From Hydrocarboniclastica marina (GTDB lineage: Bacteria > Pseudomonadota > Gammaproteobacteria > Pseudomonadales > Oleiphilaceae), in assembly GCF_004851605.1 (NCBI RefSeq), contig NZ_CP031093.1:2728692-2792691 (forward strand): 64,000 nucleotides of DNA. The letters are read 5' to 3'. The notes beneath the pieces were generated by a model that searched no databases, was not told where the DNA came from, and was given only the letters and a program-made list of their open reading frames with translations. Position numbers and translations under genes: made by a program. Of this stretch, positions 8,247-17,155 are shown piece by piece. Positions within the stretch are counted from its first letter, which is position 1. Each line of letters begins with the position of its first letter.

Positions 8247-10046
8247 ATGTCTGACCGTACCAACCCTGTCCGAATAGGCTGTGCCGCCGCCTTTTGGGGA
8301 GACACCAACAGTGCGGCCCGACAGCTGGTGGAACTCGGGGAGCTGGATTACCTGGTGTTCGACTATCTCGCCGAAGTCACGCTGTCGATTATGGCGGGGC
8401 AGCGGATGAAGGATCCGGCTTCAGGTTACGCCACCGATTTTGTGCGGGATGTGATGACGCCGCTACTGGGCGACATTCACGCCCGCGGGCTCAAAGTCAT
8501 CAGCAATGCCGGCGGCGTCAATCCCAGAGCCTGCCGCGACGCGTTGCAGGCCGCTGCGGACGCCGTGGGGGTCCCTCTGAGAATAGCGCTGGTCGAAGGC
8601 GACGATTTGATGCCGCAAAAAGCGGAGCTGGCGAAGGCAGGTGTGCATAGCACTGAGGGCGACGAGCCCCTACCCGGGGTCATGGTCAGCCTTAACGCCT
8701 ACCTCGGCGCGCCGGGTATTGTGGCAGCGTTGGCTGAAGGCGCCGACGTAGTGATCACCGGACGCATCGCCGACAGCGCCCTTGCACTGGCTCCGCTCAT
8801 TTACGAGTTTGGCTGGCGCTGGGACGACTACAACCTGCTGGCCCAGGGCAGTCTGGCCGGGCACCTGATTGAGTGTGGCGCACAGGCCACAGGCGGGAAT
8901 TTCACCGACTGGGAACAGGTGCGTGATAGCTATGCTGATATGGGCTTTCCCATCGTCAGCGTTTCCGCCGACGGTGATTTCATCCTGACCAAACCAGAAG
9001 GAACCGGCGGACTCGTCACCTTCGCCACCGCCGCGGAGCAGCTTGTCTATGAGATTGGCGATCCGGGCGCCTACCTGCTACCCGACGTGACCTGCGATTT
9101 TACTGAAGTCACGATCGAGCAAATTGAAAAAGACAAGGTACGGGTCTCCGGCGCTCGTGGAATGCCGCCGACGGATCACTACAAGGCAGCCGGCACCTGG
9201 CCCGACGGGCACAAATGCATTGTGAGCTTTTTGCTTGCCGGTAGAGACGCGAGCCGCAAGGCACAGTGGGTCTCAGAGGCCATCCTGGAGAGAACCAGCA
9301 AGCTGTTGGCTGAAAACGGTTGGGGACCGTACAGCGATACCCGCATCGAGTGCCTTGGTACAGAAACAAGCTACGGCAGCCAGAGCCGCCAGGGGGCAAC
9401 GCGGGAGGTTGTGGTGAGAATCAGCGTTGCCCATCCCAACAAGAAGGCACTGGTGCTTTTCTCCCGAGAGATTGCCCAGGCCGCCACGGGCATGGCACCG
9501 GGCATCACCGGGATGGTCGGCGGCCGGCCGACGGTCTGGCCCAAGATCCGGCTGTATACCTGCCTGGTCCCCAAGCAGCTGGTTCAGGTTCAGGTGCAGC
9601 TGGGCGAACACACGCGCCCGGTTCGGGTGGCCGGCGAAGGAGGCTTTTCAGCGGCGCTTCTGCGAAAAAGCGAAACGCTGTCGGAGCGGGCGCTCAAGAC
9701 CGACACAACAGTACCGCTTATTCAACTGGCCTGGGCGCGCAGCGGTGACAAGGGAGATCACGCCAATATCGGCGTCATTGCCCGCAAGCCATCGTACCTG
9801 CCCTATCTGCGCGCGGCATTGACCGAGCAGGCCGTAGCCGAATGGATGCGCCACACACTCGATCCGAAGAACGGCGAGGTATTGCGCTGGGAGCTCCCCG
9901 GTATTCACGCCCTTAATTTTCTGCTCAAGCACAGCCTGGGCGGCGGCGGCATCGCCAGCTTGCGGGTCGACCCCCAGGGTAAGGCTTTTGCCCAACAATT
10001 GCTTGATATGCCCATCGCCATCAGCCAGGACGCGCTGACTAACTGA
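8247..10046 (+). CDS. atuA: Acyclic terpene utilization protein AtuA (DUF1446 family)
   Basis: A 599-aa protein of the AtuA family, required for growth on citronellol and related acyclic terpenes in pseudomonads; its exact reaction is not established. The N terminus '[13 protein letters not shown]' and the later '[13 protein letters not shown]', '[12 protein letters not shown]' and '[16 protein letters not shown]' are hallmark stretches. The last marks the AtuA-like C-terminal domain fused in this family. The ATG at 8247 is preferred over the upstream in-frame GTG at 8205 because it has AGGA upstream and keeps the operator outside the gene. It is the first gene of the atuABCDEF run, 16 bp before the next gene. 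Confidence 0.93.
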   Translation: MSDRTNPVRIGCAAAFWGDTNSAARQLVELGELDYLVFDYLAEVTLSIMAGQRMKDPASGYATDFVRDVMTPLLGDIHARGLKVISNAGGVNPRACRDALQAAADAVGVPLRIALVEGDDLMPQKAELAKAGVHSTEGDEPLPGVMVSLNAYLGAPGIVAALAEGADVVITGRIADSALALAPLIYEFGWRWDDYNLLAQGSLAGHLIECGAQATGGNFTDWEQVRDSYADMGFPIVSVSADGDFILTKPEGTGGLVTFATAAEQLVYEIGDPGAYLLPDVTCDFTEVTIEQIEKDKVRVSGARGMPPTDHYKAAGTWPDGHKCIVSFLLAGRDASRKAQWVSEAILERTSKLLAENGWGPYSDTRIECLGTETSYGSQSRQGATREVVVRISVAHPNKKALVLFSREIAQAATGMAPGITGMVGGRPTVWPKIRLYTCLVPKQLVQVQVQLGEHTRPVRVAGEGGFSAALLRKSETLSERALKTDTTVPLIQLAWARSGDKGDHANIGVIARKPSYLPYLRAALTEQAVAEWMRHTLDPKNGEVLRWELPGIHALNFLLKHSLGGGGIASLRVDPQGKAFAQQLLDMPIAISQDALTN

Positions 10047-10062
10047 TTCTGCGGAGTAACCC

Positions 10063-10935
10063 ATGCACTATGCCTCTGTTTTCAAGCCCGGCCTGTTTTC
10101 CGGTCAGGTCCACATAGTCACCGGCGGCGGCTCTGGCATCGGCCGCTGTACTGCCCACGAGTTGGCCGCCCTCGGCGCCCATGTGGCACTGGTTGGTCGT
10201 AAAGAAGAAAAGCTCCAGGCAGTAGCAAGGGAGATTGCAGAAGACACAGGGAGCTCAGACAACTGCAGCTTCCATGTCTGCGACATTCGCGAAGAGGAAC
10301 AGGTCAAAAGCACCGTCAAACAAGTCCTGGACACTTCCGGGCGCGTTGATGGCCTGGTCAACAATGCCGGCGGCCAGTTTCCCGCGCCGCTGGCGAGCAT
10401 CAACCAGAAAGGCTGGGAGACCGTGGTTCGCACCAACCTCACGGGCGGCTTCCTGATGGCCCGGGAGGTCTATGGGCAGTACATGGCCAAAAATGGCGGC
10501 GCCATTGTCAATATTGTTGCGGATATGTGGGGTGGCATGCCGGGCATGGGTCACTCCGGTGCCGCCCGCGCCGGCATGGTCAACCTGACCCAGACCGCTG
10601 CCGTGGAATGGGGCACCAGCGGCGTGCGCGTCAACGCCGTAGCGCCTGGCTGGATCGCCTCCAGTGGCATGGACAATTATCCGCCCAGTATGAAGAGCAT
10701 GATCATCGGGCTGCGCGACGGAGTACCGCTAAAACGGCTCGGCAACGAATCCGAGGTCAGCAGCGCCATCGTATTCCTGCTCAGCCCGGCAGCCGCATTC
10801 ATCTCGGGCACGACCGTAAGGATAGACGGGGCCGCGAGCCAGGGCGGACGCGTCTGGCCGCTACCGCCTGCGAGAAACAACGCGCCTTTCAACGGCTTCC
10901 ACCGGGCGAGCACACCCAGGGTGCTGCAGGACTGA
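10063..10935 (+). CDS. atuB: Short-chain dehydrogenase AtuB (citronellol/citronellal oxidation)
   Basis: A 290-aa SDR with the NAD(P) site 'TGGGSGIGR' near residue 20, 'NNAGG' after strand 4, and the active-site region 'HSGAARAGMVNL'. The usual Tyr of YxxxK is replaced: the motif reads S-G-A-A-R with no Tyr/Lys pair, as seen in the 2,4-dienoyl-CoA-reductase-like SDR branch. In Pseudomonas, atuB lies in the same place and is assigned to early oxidation steps of citronellol, though direct biochemical proof is limited. The RBS GGAG is 7 nt before the ATG. Because the classical catalytic Tyr is not evident, its actual substrate (alcohol or enoyl-CoA) is open. Confidence 0.8.
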   Translation: MHYASVFKPGLFSGQVHIVTGGGSGIGRCTAHELAALGAHVALVGRKEEKLQAVAREIAEDTGSSDNCSFHVCDIREEEQVKSTVKQVLDTSGRVDGLVNNAGGQFPAPLASINQKGWETVVRTNLTGGFLMAREVYGQYMAKNGGAIVNIVADMWGGMPGMGHSGAARAGMVNLTQTAAVEWGTSGVRVNAVAPGWIASSGMDNYPPSMKSMIIGLRDGVPLKRLGNESEVSSAIVFLLSPAAAFISGTTVRIDGAASQGGRVWPLPPARNNAPFNGFHRASTPRVLQD

Positions 10936-10988
10936 CCCAACCGATTCCGGCCGATTTTCTCTCATTGCATACACGTGGTGCCCAACAG

Positions 10989-12605
10989 ATGCAGCCGATC
11001 GAGACACAGCTTGACCCCCTCAGCGACCTGTTCAAGGACAATGCCGACGCGATGCTGAGCCATATCGAATCCTTTCGCACAGTTGAAAAACGCGTTCTGG
11101 AAAAAACCGAAGAAGCCCGCGAACGGTTTCACAGCAAAGGTCGTCTGCTCCCGCGCGAACGGCTCAACCGTCTGATCGATCCCGGCAGCGACTTTCTGGA
11201 ACTCGGCTCCCTTGCCGGGTACAGGATGCATGATGACAAGGACGGCAGTCAGGCCGGCGGGGGACTGATTGGGGGCATTGGCATCGTGGCGGGAGTGCGC
11301 TGCCTGGTGGTGGTGAGCAATAGCGCTATCAAGGGTGGCACCATTACGCCGGCGGGGCTCGACAAAACCCTGCGTCTGCAGGAAATCGCCCGCCAGCAAA
11401 AGCTCCCGGTTGTATCGCTGTCGGAAAGCGGCGGCGCCAATCTCAACTACGCTACGGACATTTTTGTGCTCGGCGCGCGCGGCTTCGCCAACCAGGCCCG
11501 GCTGTCGGCGGCGGGCATCCCCCAGGTGACTGTCGTGCATGGCAATGCAACAGCCGGCGGAGCCTACCAGCCAGGGCTTTCTGACTATGTGATTCTGGTA
11601 CGCGACCGGGCCAAGATGTTCCTGGCCGGACCGCCCCTTCTCAAAGCCGCGACCGGGGAGATCGCGACTGACGAAGAACTTGGCGGTGCGGCTATGCATA
11701 CAGAAACTGCGGGTACCGCTGAGTACATCGCAGAGAGCGATGCCGACGGCATCCGCCAGGCCCGCGAGCTGATCGGCGCCCTGGCCTGGAATGATCATCT
11801 TTCCCCAACCGCTGCACGAGAGTGGGATGAGCCACTGCAGGATATTGCAGAGCTGATTGGCGTCGTGCCCGCGGACCCCCGCCAGCCCTACGATGTGCGG
11901 GAGGTGCTGGGGCGCATCGCGGACGGCTCTCGCTTTCTCGATTTCAAACCCGCCTGGGATGAGCAGACTGTCTGTGGAACTGTGCGTATTCAGGGGCATG
12001 CGGTTGGCATCATTGGCAACAATGGACCCATAACCCCCAACGGGTCAGCAAAAGCGGCGCAGTTTATCCAGCTTTGCGACCAGGCGGGCAAGCCCCTCCT
12101 GTTCCTCCATAACACGACCGGCTTCATGGTCGGCACCCAGGCCGAACAGCAAGGCGCAATCAAGCACGGCTCGAAGATGATCCAGGCCGTGGCCAACTGC
12201 CGCGTACCCAAGCTGTCCATTGTCATCGGCGGCTCCTACGGCGCTGGCAACTACGCCATGTGTGGCCGTGGCCTGGACCCCGACTTCATCTTCGCCTGGC
12301 CCAACAGCCGTACCGCCGTGATGGGGCCAGCCCAGGCGGGCAAGGTCATGCGTATCGTGGCCGAGGAGAAGCAACGGAAAGCCGGCATCGAGCCTGACTC
12401 CAAAACCCTGGACTTCCTTGAACAAGCCACCGCCAAAAAGCTGGAGGAAGGCTCGTCAGCGCTCTTCGGCACCGCCCGCCTCTGGGATGACGGCCTGATC
12501 GACCCCCGGGACACCCGAAGGGTCCTGGGGCTGGTGCTGAACCTGTGCGACGAAGCCCGCCGGCGCCAGCTAAACCCCAACAGTTTCGGCGTTGCGCGGT
12601 TCTGA
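10989..12605 (+). CDS. atuC: Geranyl-CoA carboxylase, carboxyltransferase (beta) subunit
   Basis: A 538-aa biotin-dependent carboxyltransferase, the same length as the P. aeruginosa AtuC as I recall it. It transfers CO2 from the biotin of AtuF to cis-geranyl-CoA, giving isohexenyl-glutaconyl-CoA. Characteristic carboxyltransferase stretches are 'GGGLIGGIGIVAG', 'ESGGANL', 'GNATAGGAYQPGLSDY', 'GNNGPITPNGSAKA' and 'HNTTGFMVGT'. The longer open frame starting at 10527 overlaps atuB and is rejected; the ATG at 10989 begins 53 bp after atuB. It is distinguished from the methylcrotonyl-CoA paralogue (LiuB) by the neighbourhood rather than by a single residue. Confidence 0.87.
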   Translation: MQPIETQLDPLSDLFKDNADAMLSHIESFRTVEKRVLEKTEEARERFHSKGRLLPRERLNRLIDPGSDFLELGSLAGYRMHDDKDGSQAGGGLIGGIGIVAGVRCLVVVSNSAIKGGTITPAGLDKTLRLQEIARQQKLPVVSLSESGGANLNYATDIFVLGARGFANQARLSAAGIPQVTVVHGNATAGGAYQPGLSDYVILVRDRAKMFLAGPPLLKAATGEIATDEELGGAAMHTETAGTAEYIAESDADGIRQARELIGALAWNDHLSPTAAREWDEPLQDIAELIGVVPADPRQPYDVREVLGRIADGSRFLDFKPAWDEQTVCGTVRIQGHAVGIIGNNGPITPNGSAKAAQFIQLCDQAGKPLLFLHNTTGFMVGTQAEQQGAIKHGSKMIQAVANCRVPKLSIVIGGSYGAGNYAMCGRGLDPDFIFAWPNSRTAVMGPAQAGKVMRIVAEEKQRKAGIEPDSKTLDFLEQATAKKLEEGSSALFGTARLWDDGLIDPRDTRRVLGLVLNLCDEARRRQLNPNSFGVARF

Positions 12606-12666
12606 GATATCCGGTTTCCGCCAACACCCGCTGCAATCGAATCTTAAACAATCCCACGGAGATACC

Positions 12667-13827
12667 ATGCTTTTCACCCAGGAACACAACGAACTGCGCC
12701 GCACGGTCCGACATTTCGTGGACAACGAGATCAACCCCCATTGTGATGAGTGGGAAAAGGCCGGCGCTTTCCCAATCCGGGAATTGTTCCCCAAGCTGGG
12801 TAAACTCGGCCTGCTGGGTATCCAGAAGCCCGAAGCGTATGGCGGCATGGGACTGGACTACAGCTACAACATCGTTGCGGCGGAAGAGCTGGGTATGGCC
12901 CATTGCGGCGGGGTGCCGTTATCCATTGGCGTACAGACTGACATGTGCACCCCGGCTCTGGCCCGGTTCGGATCGGACACGCTCAAGCAGGAATTCCTGG
13001 CGCCCGCGATCAGTGGCGAAAAGATCGGCTGTATCGGCGTCAGCGAAACTGGCGCGGGGTCAGATGTAGCCGGACTACATACGCGCGCACGCTCGGACGG
13101 GGACGACTATCTGATAGACGGCCACAAGATGTGGATTACCAATGCCCCCCAGGCCGACTTTATCTGCCTGTTGGCCAACACTTCGGACGACAAGCCGCAC
13201 AAGAACAAGAGTCTCATCGTCGTGCCCATGGACTCCCCCGGCATCAGCATTGCGCCCCACCTCGACAAGCTCGGCATGCGTTCATCACAGACGGCGCAGG
13301 TTTTCTTCGACAACGTCCGCGTACCCAAACGCAACCGCATCGGCGCGGAAGGCACCGGTTTCATGATGCAGATGCTGCAATTCCAGGAAGAGCGGCTCTG
13401 GGGCGCGGCCAATGTCATCAAGGCGCTGGAAGCCTGTGTTGACGACACCGTCGCCTATTGCCGGGAGCGCCAGACATTCGGTCAGCCCCTGATCGATAAC
13501 CAGGTGATCCATTTCCGCCTGGCCGAACTGCAGACCGAGATCGAGGCACTACGGGCCCTGACCTACCAGAGCTGCGAGATGCATATCCAGGGTAAGGACA
13601 TTACCCGCCTCGCCTCCATGGCAAAGCTCAAGGCCGGCCGGCTCGGCCGCGAGGTGACCGATGCCTGCCTACAGTACTGGGGCGGCAACGGCTTCATGTG
13701 GGATAACCGCGTGTCGCGCGCCTACCGCGACGTCCGTCTGGTTTCCATCGGCGGCGGCGCAGACGAGATCATGCTGGGCATTATCTGCAAATTCATGGGC
13801 ACGCTGCCCGGCAAGAAAAAAGCCTGA
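12667..13827 (+). CDS. atuD: Citronellyl-CoA dehydrogenase
   Basis: A 386-aa FAD-dependent acyl-CoA dehydrogenase. It would oxidise citronellyl-CoA to geranyl-CoA in the acyclic terpene pathway. Visible signatures are 'GVSETGAGSDVAG' (FAD and substrate contacts), 'KMWITNAPQADF', 'FFDNVRVPKRNRIG' and 'YWGGNGFMWDN'. At the position where medium-chain enzymes have the catalytic Glu, the sequence reads 'IGGGADEIM', so the base must be elsewhere, as in isovaleryl-type relatives. The ATG at 12667 follows CGGAGATACC; the further upstream frame start is not supported. It sits 61 bp after atuC and 15 bp before atuE. Confidence 0.88.
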   Translation: MLFTQEHNELRRTVRHFVDNEINPHCDEWEKAGAFPIRELFPKLGKLGLLGIQKPEAYGGMGLDYSYNIVAAEELGMAHCGGVPLSIGVQTDMCTPALARFGSDTLKQEFLAPAISGEKIGCIGVSETGAGSDVAGLHTRARSDGDDYLIDGHKMWITNAPQADFICLLANTSDDKPHKNKSLIVVPMDSPGISIAPHLDKLGMRSSQTAQVFFDNVRVPKRNRIGAEGTGFMMQMLQFQEERLWGAANVIKALEACVDDTVAYCRERQTFGQPLIDNQVIHFRLAELQTEIEALRALTYQSCEMHIQGKDITRLASMAKLKAGRLGREVTDACLQYWGGNGFMWDNRVSRAYRDVRLVSIGGGADEIMLGIICKFMGTLPGKKKA

Positions 13828-13842
13828 CCCGGAGACGAGCAC

Positions 13843-14724
13843 ATGATTCGACTGCCACCTTGCAAGACGTTGCTTCTGGAGAAACAGGACCTGGCGCTGT
13901 TTATAACGCTGAACCGCCCTCAGCGCCGCAATGCCATGAGCCTTGCGATGGTTTCGGAATTGGCAGAGGTCTTCGCAGCCATTGCCGGGGACACATCAAT
14001 ACGGGCGGTCGTTCTGCGCGGTGCGGAAGGCCACTTTTGCGCCGGTGCTGATATCCAGGACATGATTGCCGCCCGCAGCGAGCAAGCCGGCGAACCGGCT
14101 GAAGAAATGGGCGGGAGCAGAGACCCCTTCTACAAGCTCAACCGCACATTCGGCTACCTGCTGGTCCAGGTCGAAAATGCACCCCAGGTCGTCATTACGG
14201 TGCTCGAGGGAGCCGTGTTGGGCGGCGGAATGGGGCTGGCCTGCGTTTCGGATGTCGGACTCTGCACACCCGACGCCCGACTGGGGTTGCCCGAAACCGG
14301 TCTGGGTATTCCCCCCGCCCAGATTGCGCCGTTCATGGTCAGACGCATTGGCCTCACCGAAACCCGTCGTTTGGCGTTGCTGGGCCTGCGGTTCGACGGC
14401 CCGGAAGCCGTGCGATTGGGCATTGCCCACGAATTGGTGGAACCGGAGGTGATCCCCATGCGCCTGAAGGACATTCTCGAACAGGTAAGAAGCTCTGCAC
14501 CCGAGGCTAACCGCATAACCAAAGCCCTGCTCCACCGTGTCCACAACGAACCTCTGGAAGACCTGCTGGACGACGCTGCTGAACAGTTTGCCCGGGCTGT
14601 GCGAGGCCAAGAGGGAGAGGAAGGGACCCTTGCGTTCATACAGAAACGCAAGCCCTACTGGGCTGCGAACGAAGGGGCAGAGAAAGAGGCCACAGCAAGC
14701 AGGCCGGTGGAGGACAGGGAATGA
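13843..14724 (+). CDS. atuE: Isohexenylglutaconyl-CoA hydratase (crotonase family)
   Basis: A 293-aa crotonase-fold protein in the AtuE position, expected to hydrate isohexenylglutaconyl-CoA to 3-hydroxy-3-isohexenylglutaryl-CoA. The oxyanion-hole segment 'HFCAGADIQDM' and 'LEGAVLGGGMGLACVSD' are clear. The Glu matching Glu164 of classical enoyl-CoA hydratase is present in 'GLPETGLGIPPA', but the Glu144 position is Gly ('GGGMGL'). Its stop overlaps the atuF start as ATGA, indicating translational coupling. The C-terminal 30 residues are Glu-rich and not conserved in crotonases. Confidence 0.86.
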   Translation: MIRLPPCKTLLLEKQDLALFITLNRPQRRNAMSLAMVSELAEVFAAIAGDTSIRAVVLRGAEGHFCAGADIQDMIAARSEQAGEPAEEMGGSRDPFYKLNRTFGYLLVQVENAPQVVITVLEGAVLGGGMGLACVSDVGLCTPDARLGLPETGLGIPPAQIAPFMVRRIGLTETRRLALLGLRFDGPEAVRLGIAHELVEPEVIPMRLKDILEQVRSSAPEANRITKALLHRVHNEPLEDLLDDAAEQFARAVRGQEGEEGTLAFIQKRKPYWAANEGAEKEATASRPVEDRE

Positions 14725-16694
14725 GCTTCAACAAGCTGCTGGTAGCCAACCGTGGAGAAATCGCGGTGCGCATCATCCGCACCGCTCGCGCGCTCGGGTA
14801 CGACACCGTCGCTGTGTTCAGCGAGGCTGACGCCGACGCTCTGCACGTTGCCGAAGCCGATGAATCGGTATGGCTGGGTCCCGCAGCCGCGTCGGCCTCC
14901 TACCTCAATATTGACGCCATCCTTGACGCGGCCAAGCGCACCGGCGCGGAAGCTGTGCACCCCGGCTATGGGTTCCTCTCGGAAAATGCGGAGTTCGCGC
15001 GTGCTTGTGGCCGTGCCGGCCTGGTATTCATCGGTCCTCCCGCCGATGCGATTGAGCTGATGGGGAGCAAGCGGCGTTCGAAAATCGCGATGCAGGAGGC
15101 CGGGGTACCGACAGTACCTGGTTACGAGGGCGCGTCCGAAGATGACAGCGAACTCGCCAATCAAGCGCGCAGGATCGGCTACCCGGTCATGATCAAAGCG
15201 TCCGCCGGCGGCGGTGGTCGCGGCATGCGGCGCGTTGATGGCCCCGACGAACTGCCGGGAGCCCTGGCACGGGCGCGATCCGAATCGCTCAACGCCTTCG
15301 GCAGCGACGAACTGATTCTGGAAAAGGCGCTGGTCGATGCCCGCCATATTGAAGTCCAGGTATTCGCCGACCAGCACGGCAACGTCATCCACCTGGGTGA
15401 ACGTGACTGCTCCGTACAGCGCCGCCACCAGAAAGTCGTGGAAGAAGCTCCCTCGCCCTTTGTCGATGAGAAACTCAGAGCGGCTCTGGGCGAGGCCGCG
15501 GTAAATGCAGCGAGGGCCTGCAAATATCAGGGCGCAGGCACTGTTGAGTTCCTGGTCGACTTTCAGCGCCAATTCTACTTTCTGGAGATGAACACCCGCC
15601 TTCAGGTCGAGCACCCGGTGACCGAATGCGTCACCGGCCAGGATCTGGTCGCGTGGCAACTGGCGGTAGCGGCAGGACAATCCCTGCCTCTGACCCAGGA
15701 TCAGGTAACGCTGCAAGGTCATGCCATCGAAGTCCGGCTCTACGCCGAGGATCCGGCAAACGGCTATATGCCCCAGACAGGCCGTATTGACGCCTGGCAA
15801 CCCCTGGCCGGCGAGGGTATACGTGTCGACACCGGGGTGCGCGAAGGCAGCTCGGTGTCGCCTCACTACGACCCCATGCTGGCCAAGATGATTGCCTGGG
15901 GCCCGGACCGGGAAACCGCCCGGCGGCGCTTGGGCAAAGTCTTACGGCAAAGCTTTATCGCAGGGGTTACGACCAACCAGGCGTTTCTGGCCGAGATACT
16001 TGCCGCTCCGGCATTCGCCCGCGGAGAAGCAACGACCGAGTACCTCGATCACGCATTTGCGGGTGCAAAAGCGCGCTCGCCACGGCCGACGTCAAACCTG
16101 CTCGTTGCCATCGCAGCCGTCGTCTGCGCGCAGCGGGCCGGCACAGCAGGCTGGAGTAACAGCCTGCCCTCCCCGGTGTCGCTCGATCTCGAAATCGGCG
16201 AGAGCCTGATTACCGTCAGCTTGATGCAAACCGGTCGGCGCTTCCGGGTGTTCTGGGCGGTTGGCGAACGGGTCGGTGACGAGATAATCGACCTGATAGG
16301 TCATGAACCCGGCGCTCTGATCCTGGAACACAACGGGGTGCGCCGTCATTGCCGCTACGTGCAAAAGGGAGCTGAGCTCTGGTGTCAATGCCAGGGTGAA
16401 TACGGTCAGGTTACGGACCGCACCGGAGCGCCGCCTGCGGCGACCCTCGTCAAAGGCGACGGCCAGCTAAGCGCCAGCATGGACGGCAAGGTCATCACTG
16501 TTGATGCAGCGCCCGGCCAGCGGGTAGCCCAAGGGGATCTCCTGTTGGTGCTCGAAGCCATGAAGATGGAGCACCCGCTGCGGGCGAACACCAGCGGTGT
16601 GGTAGAAACTGTGCATACCGAGGCCGGAGCCCAGGTACGACGCAAGCAGCTACTCGTATCCATAATCCCTGACCCGATGGACGCTGAAACATGA
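14721..16694 (+). CDS. atuF: Geranyl-CoA carboxylase, biotin carboxylase/biotin carrier (alpha) subunit
   Basis: A 657-aa fusion of biotin carboxylase and biotin carrier protein, the partner of AtuC. The N-terminal carboxylase has 'LVANRGEIAVRIIR', 'HPGYGFLSENAEFA', the ATP-grasp glycine loop 'SAGGGGRGMR', 'ERDCSVQRRHQKV' and 'EMNTRLQVEHPVTE'. The C-terminal biotinyl motif 'EAMKMEH' places the biotinylated lysine at K615. The start overlaps the atuE stop by four bases. It ends with an ATGA overlap into a short broken frame (see 16691-16845). Its length and position fit AtuF rather than a methylcrotonyl-CoA carboxylase subunit. Confidence 0.9.
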   Translation: MSFNKLLVANRGEIAVRIIRTARALGYDTVAVFSEADADALHVAEADESVWLGPAAASASYLNIDAILDAAKRTGAEAVHPGYGFLSENAEFARACGRAGLVFIGPPADAIELMGSKRRSKIAMQEAGVPTVPGYEGASEDDSELANQARRIGYPVMIKASAGGGGRGMRRVDGPDELPGALARARSESLNAFGSDELILEKALVDARHIEVQVFADQHGNVIHLGERDCSVQRRHQKVVEEAPSPFVDEKLRAALGEAAVNAARACKYQGAGTVEFLVDFQRQFYFLEMNTRLQVEHPVTECVTGQDLVAWQLAVAAGQSLPLTQDQVTLQGHAIEVRLYAEDPANGYMPQTGRIDAWQPLAGEGIRVDTGVREGSSVSPHYDPMLAKMIAWGPDRETARRRLGKVLRQSFIAGVTTNQAFLAEILAAPAFARGEATTEYLDHAFAGAKARSPRPTSNLLVAIAAVVCAQRAGTAGWSNSLPSPVSLDLEIGESLITVSLMQTGRRFRVFWAVGERVGDEIIDLIGHEPGALILEHNGVRRHCRYVQKGAELWCQCQGEYGQVTDRTGAPPAATLVKGDGQLSASMDGKVITVDAAPGQRVAQGDLLLVLEAMKMEHPLRANTSGVVETVHTEAGAQVRRKQLLVSIIPDPMDAET

Positions 16695-16845
16695 CGACGA
16701 CCGGCCGCCAGGCGTTGCTGGTTCAGTAGACTAAGAGCGCGTTGCCGCCGGGATTGTGGCCGACCTGGCTGGGACACCTCCCGGTATTGTTTTCGGCACC
16801 GAACTGGCCTGGTCCCCGCCGCGTGTTCAGACCGACATAGTGTGA
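16691..16845 (+). pseudogene. Possible decayed N-terminal remnant of an SDR gene (atuG position)
   Basis: An ATG overlaps the atuF stop as ATGA and reads 12 codons (start 'MTTTGRQALLVQ') to a TAG. In a second frame from 16735 to the TGA at 16843-16845 the translation continues 'VAAGIVADLAG'. Joined, these recall the first beta-alpha unit of a short-chain dehydrogenase, with the glycine loop destroyed. P. aeruginosa has the SDR gene atuG exactly here. This is weak, short evidence; it could be chance. Nothing SDR-like continues after 16845. Confidence 0.3.
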
Positions 16846-17155
16846 ATCCGACCACATTTACGCTAAAGCGAGGAACGGATCACCGAACCGAAGAGCATCT
16901 TGTGGTCCACTAGCGCGCAAATTCCAATCCGCCGCTTCCCTAGCGCTCAAACTCGAATGACGCCTGTCCCTGATAATCGGTAGCACTGTTTCAGGTGACA
17001 GCGAGCGCACGTTCAGATGAAGGACAGCGCACGAGCAATTACGGGATGTTGCACACGAGCTCACGGCAACGACGCCGGAACCGCGTGTGTGCAGAGCCGG
17101 CGATTCCCAATGAAACCAATGACCTGCACCAGTAGCGGGCACTTAGAGGGACTTT
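16846..17155. other. Noncoding gap before atuH
   Basis: No credible reading frame, hairpin terminator or copy of the ACCAAGC palindrome was found in this 310-bp stretch. It should hold a promoter if atuH is separately transcribed, but none is convincing by eye. Confidence 0.5.

Noticed and set aside
14655-15866. Long antisense reading frame inside atuF
   Set aside because: It lies entirely opposite a clear biotin carboxylase; the codon pattern and lack of a ribosome binding site make it a shadow.
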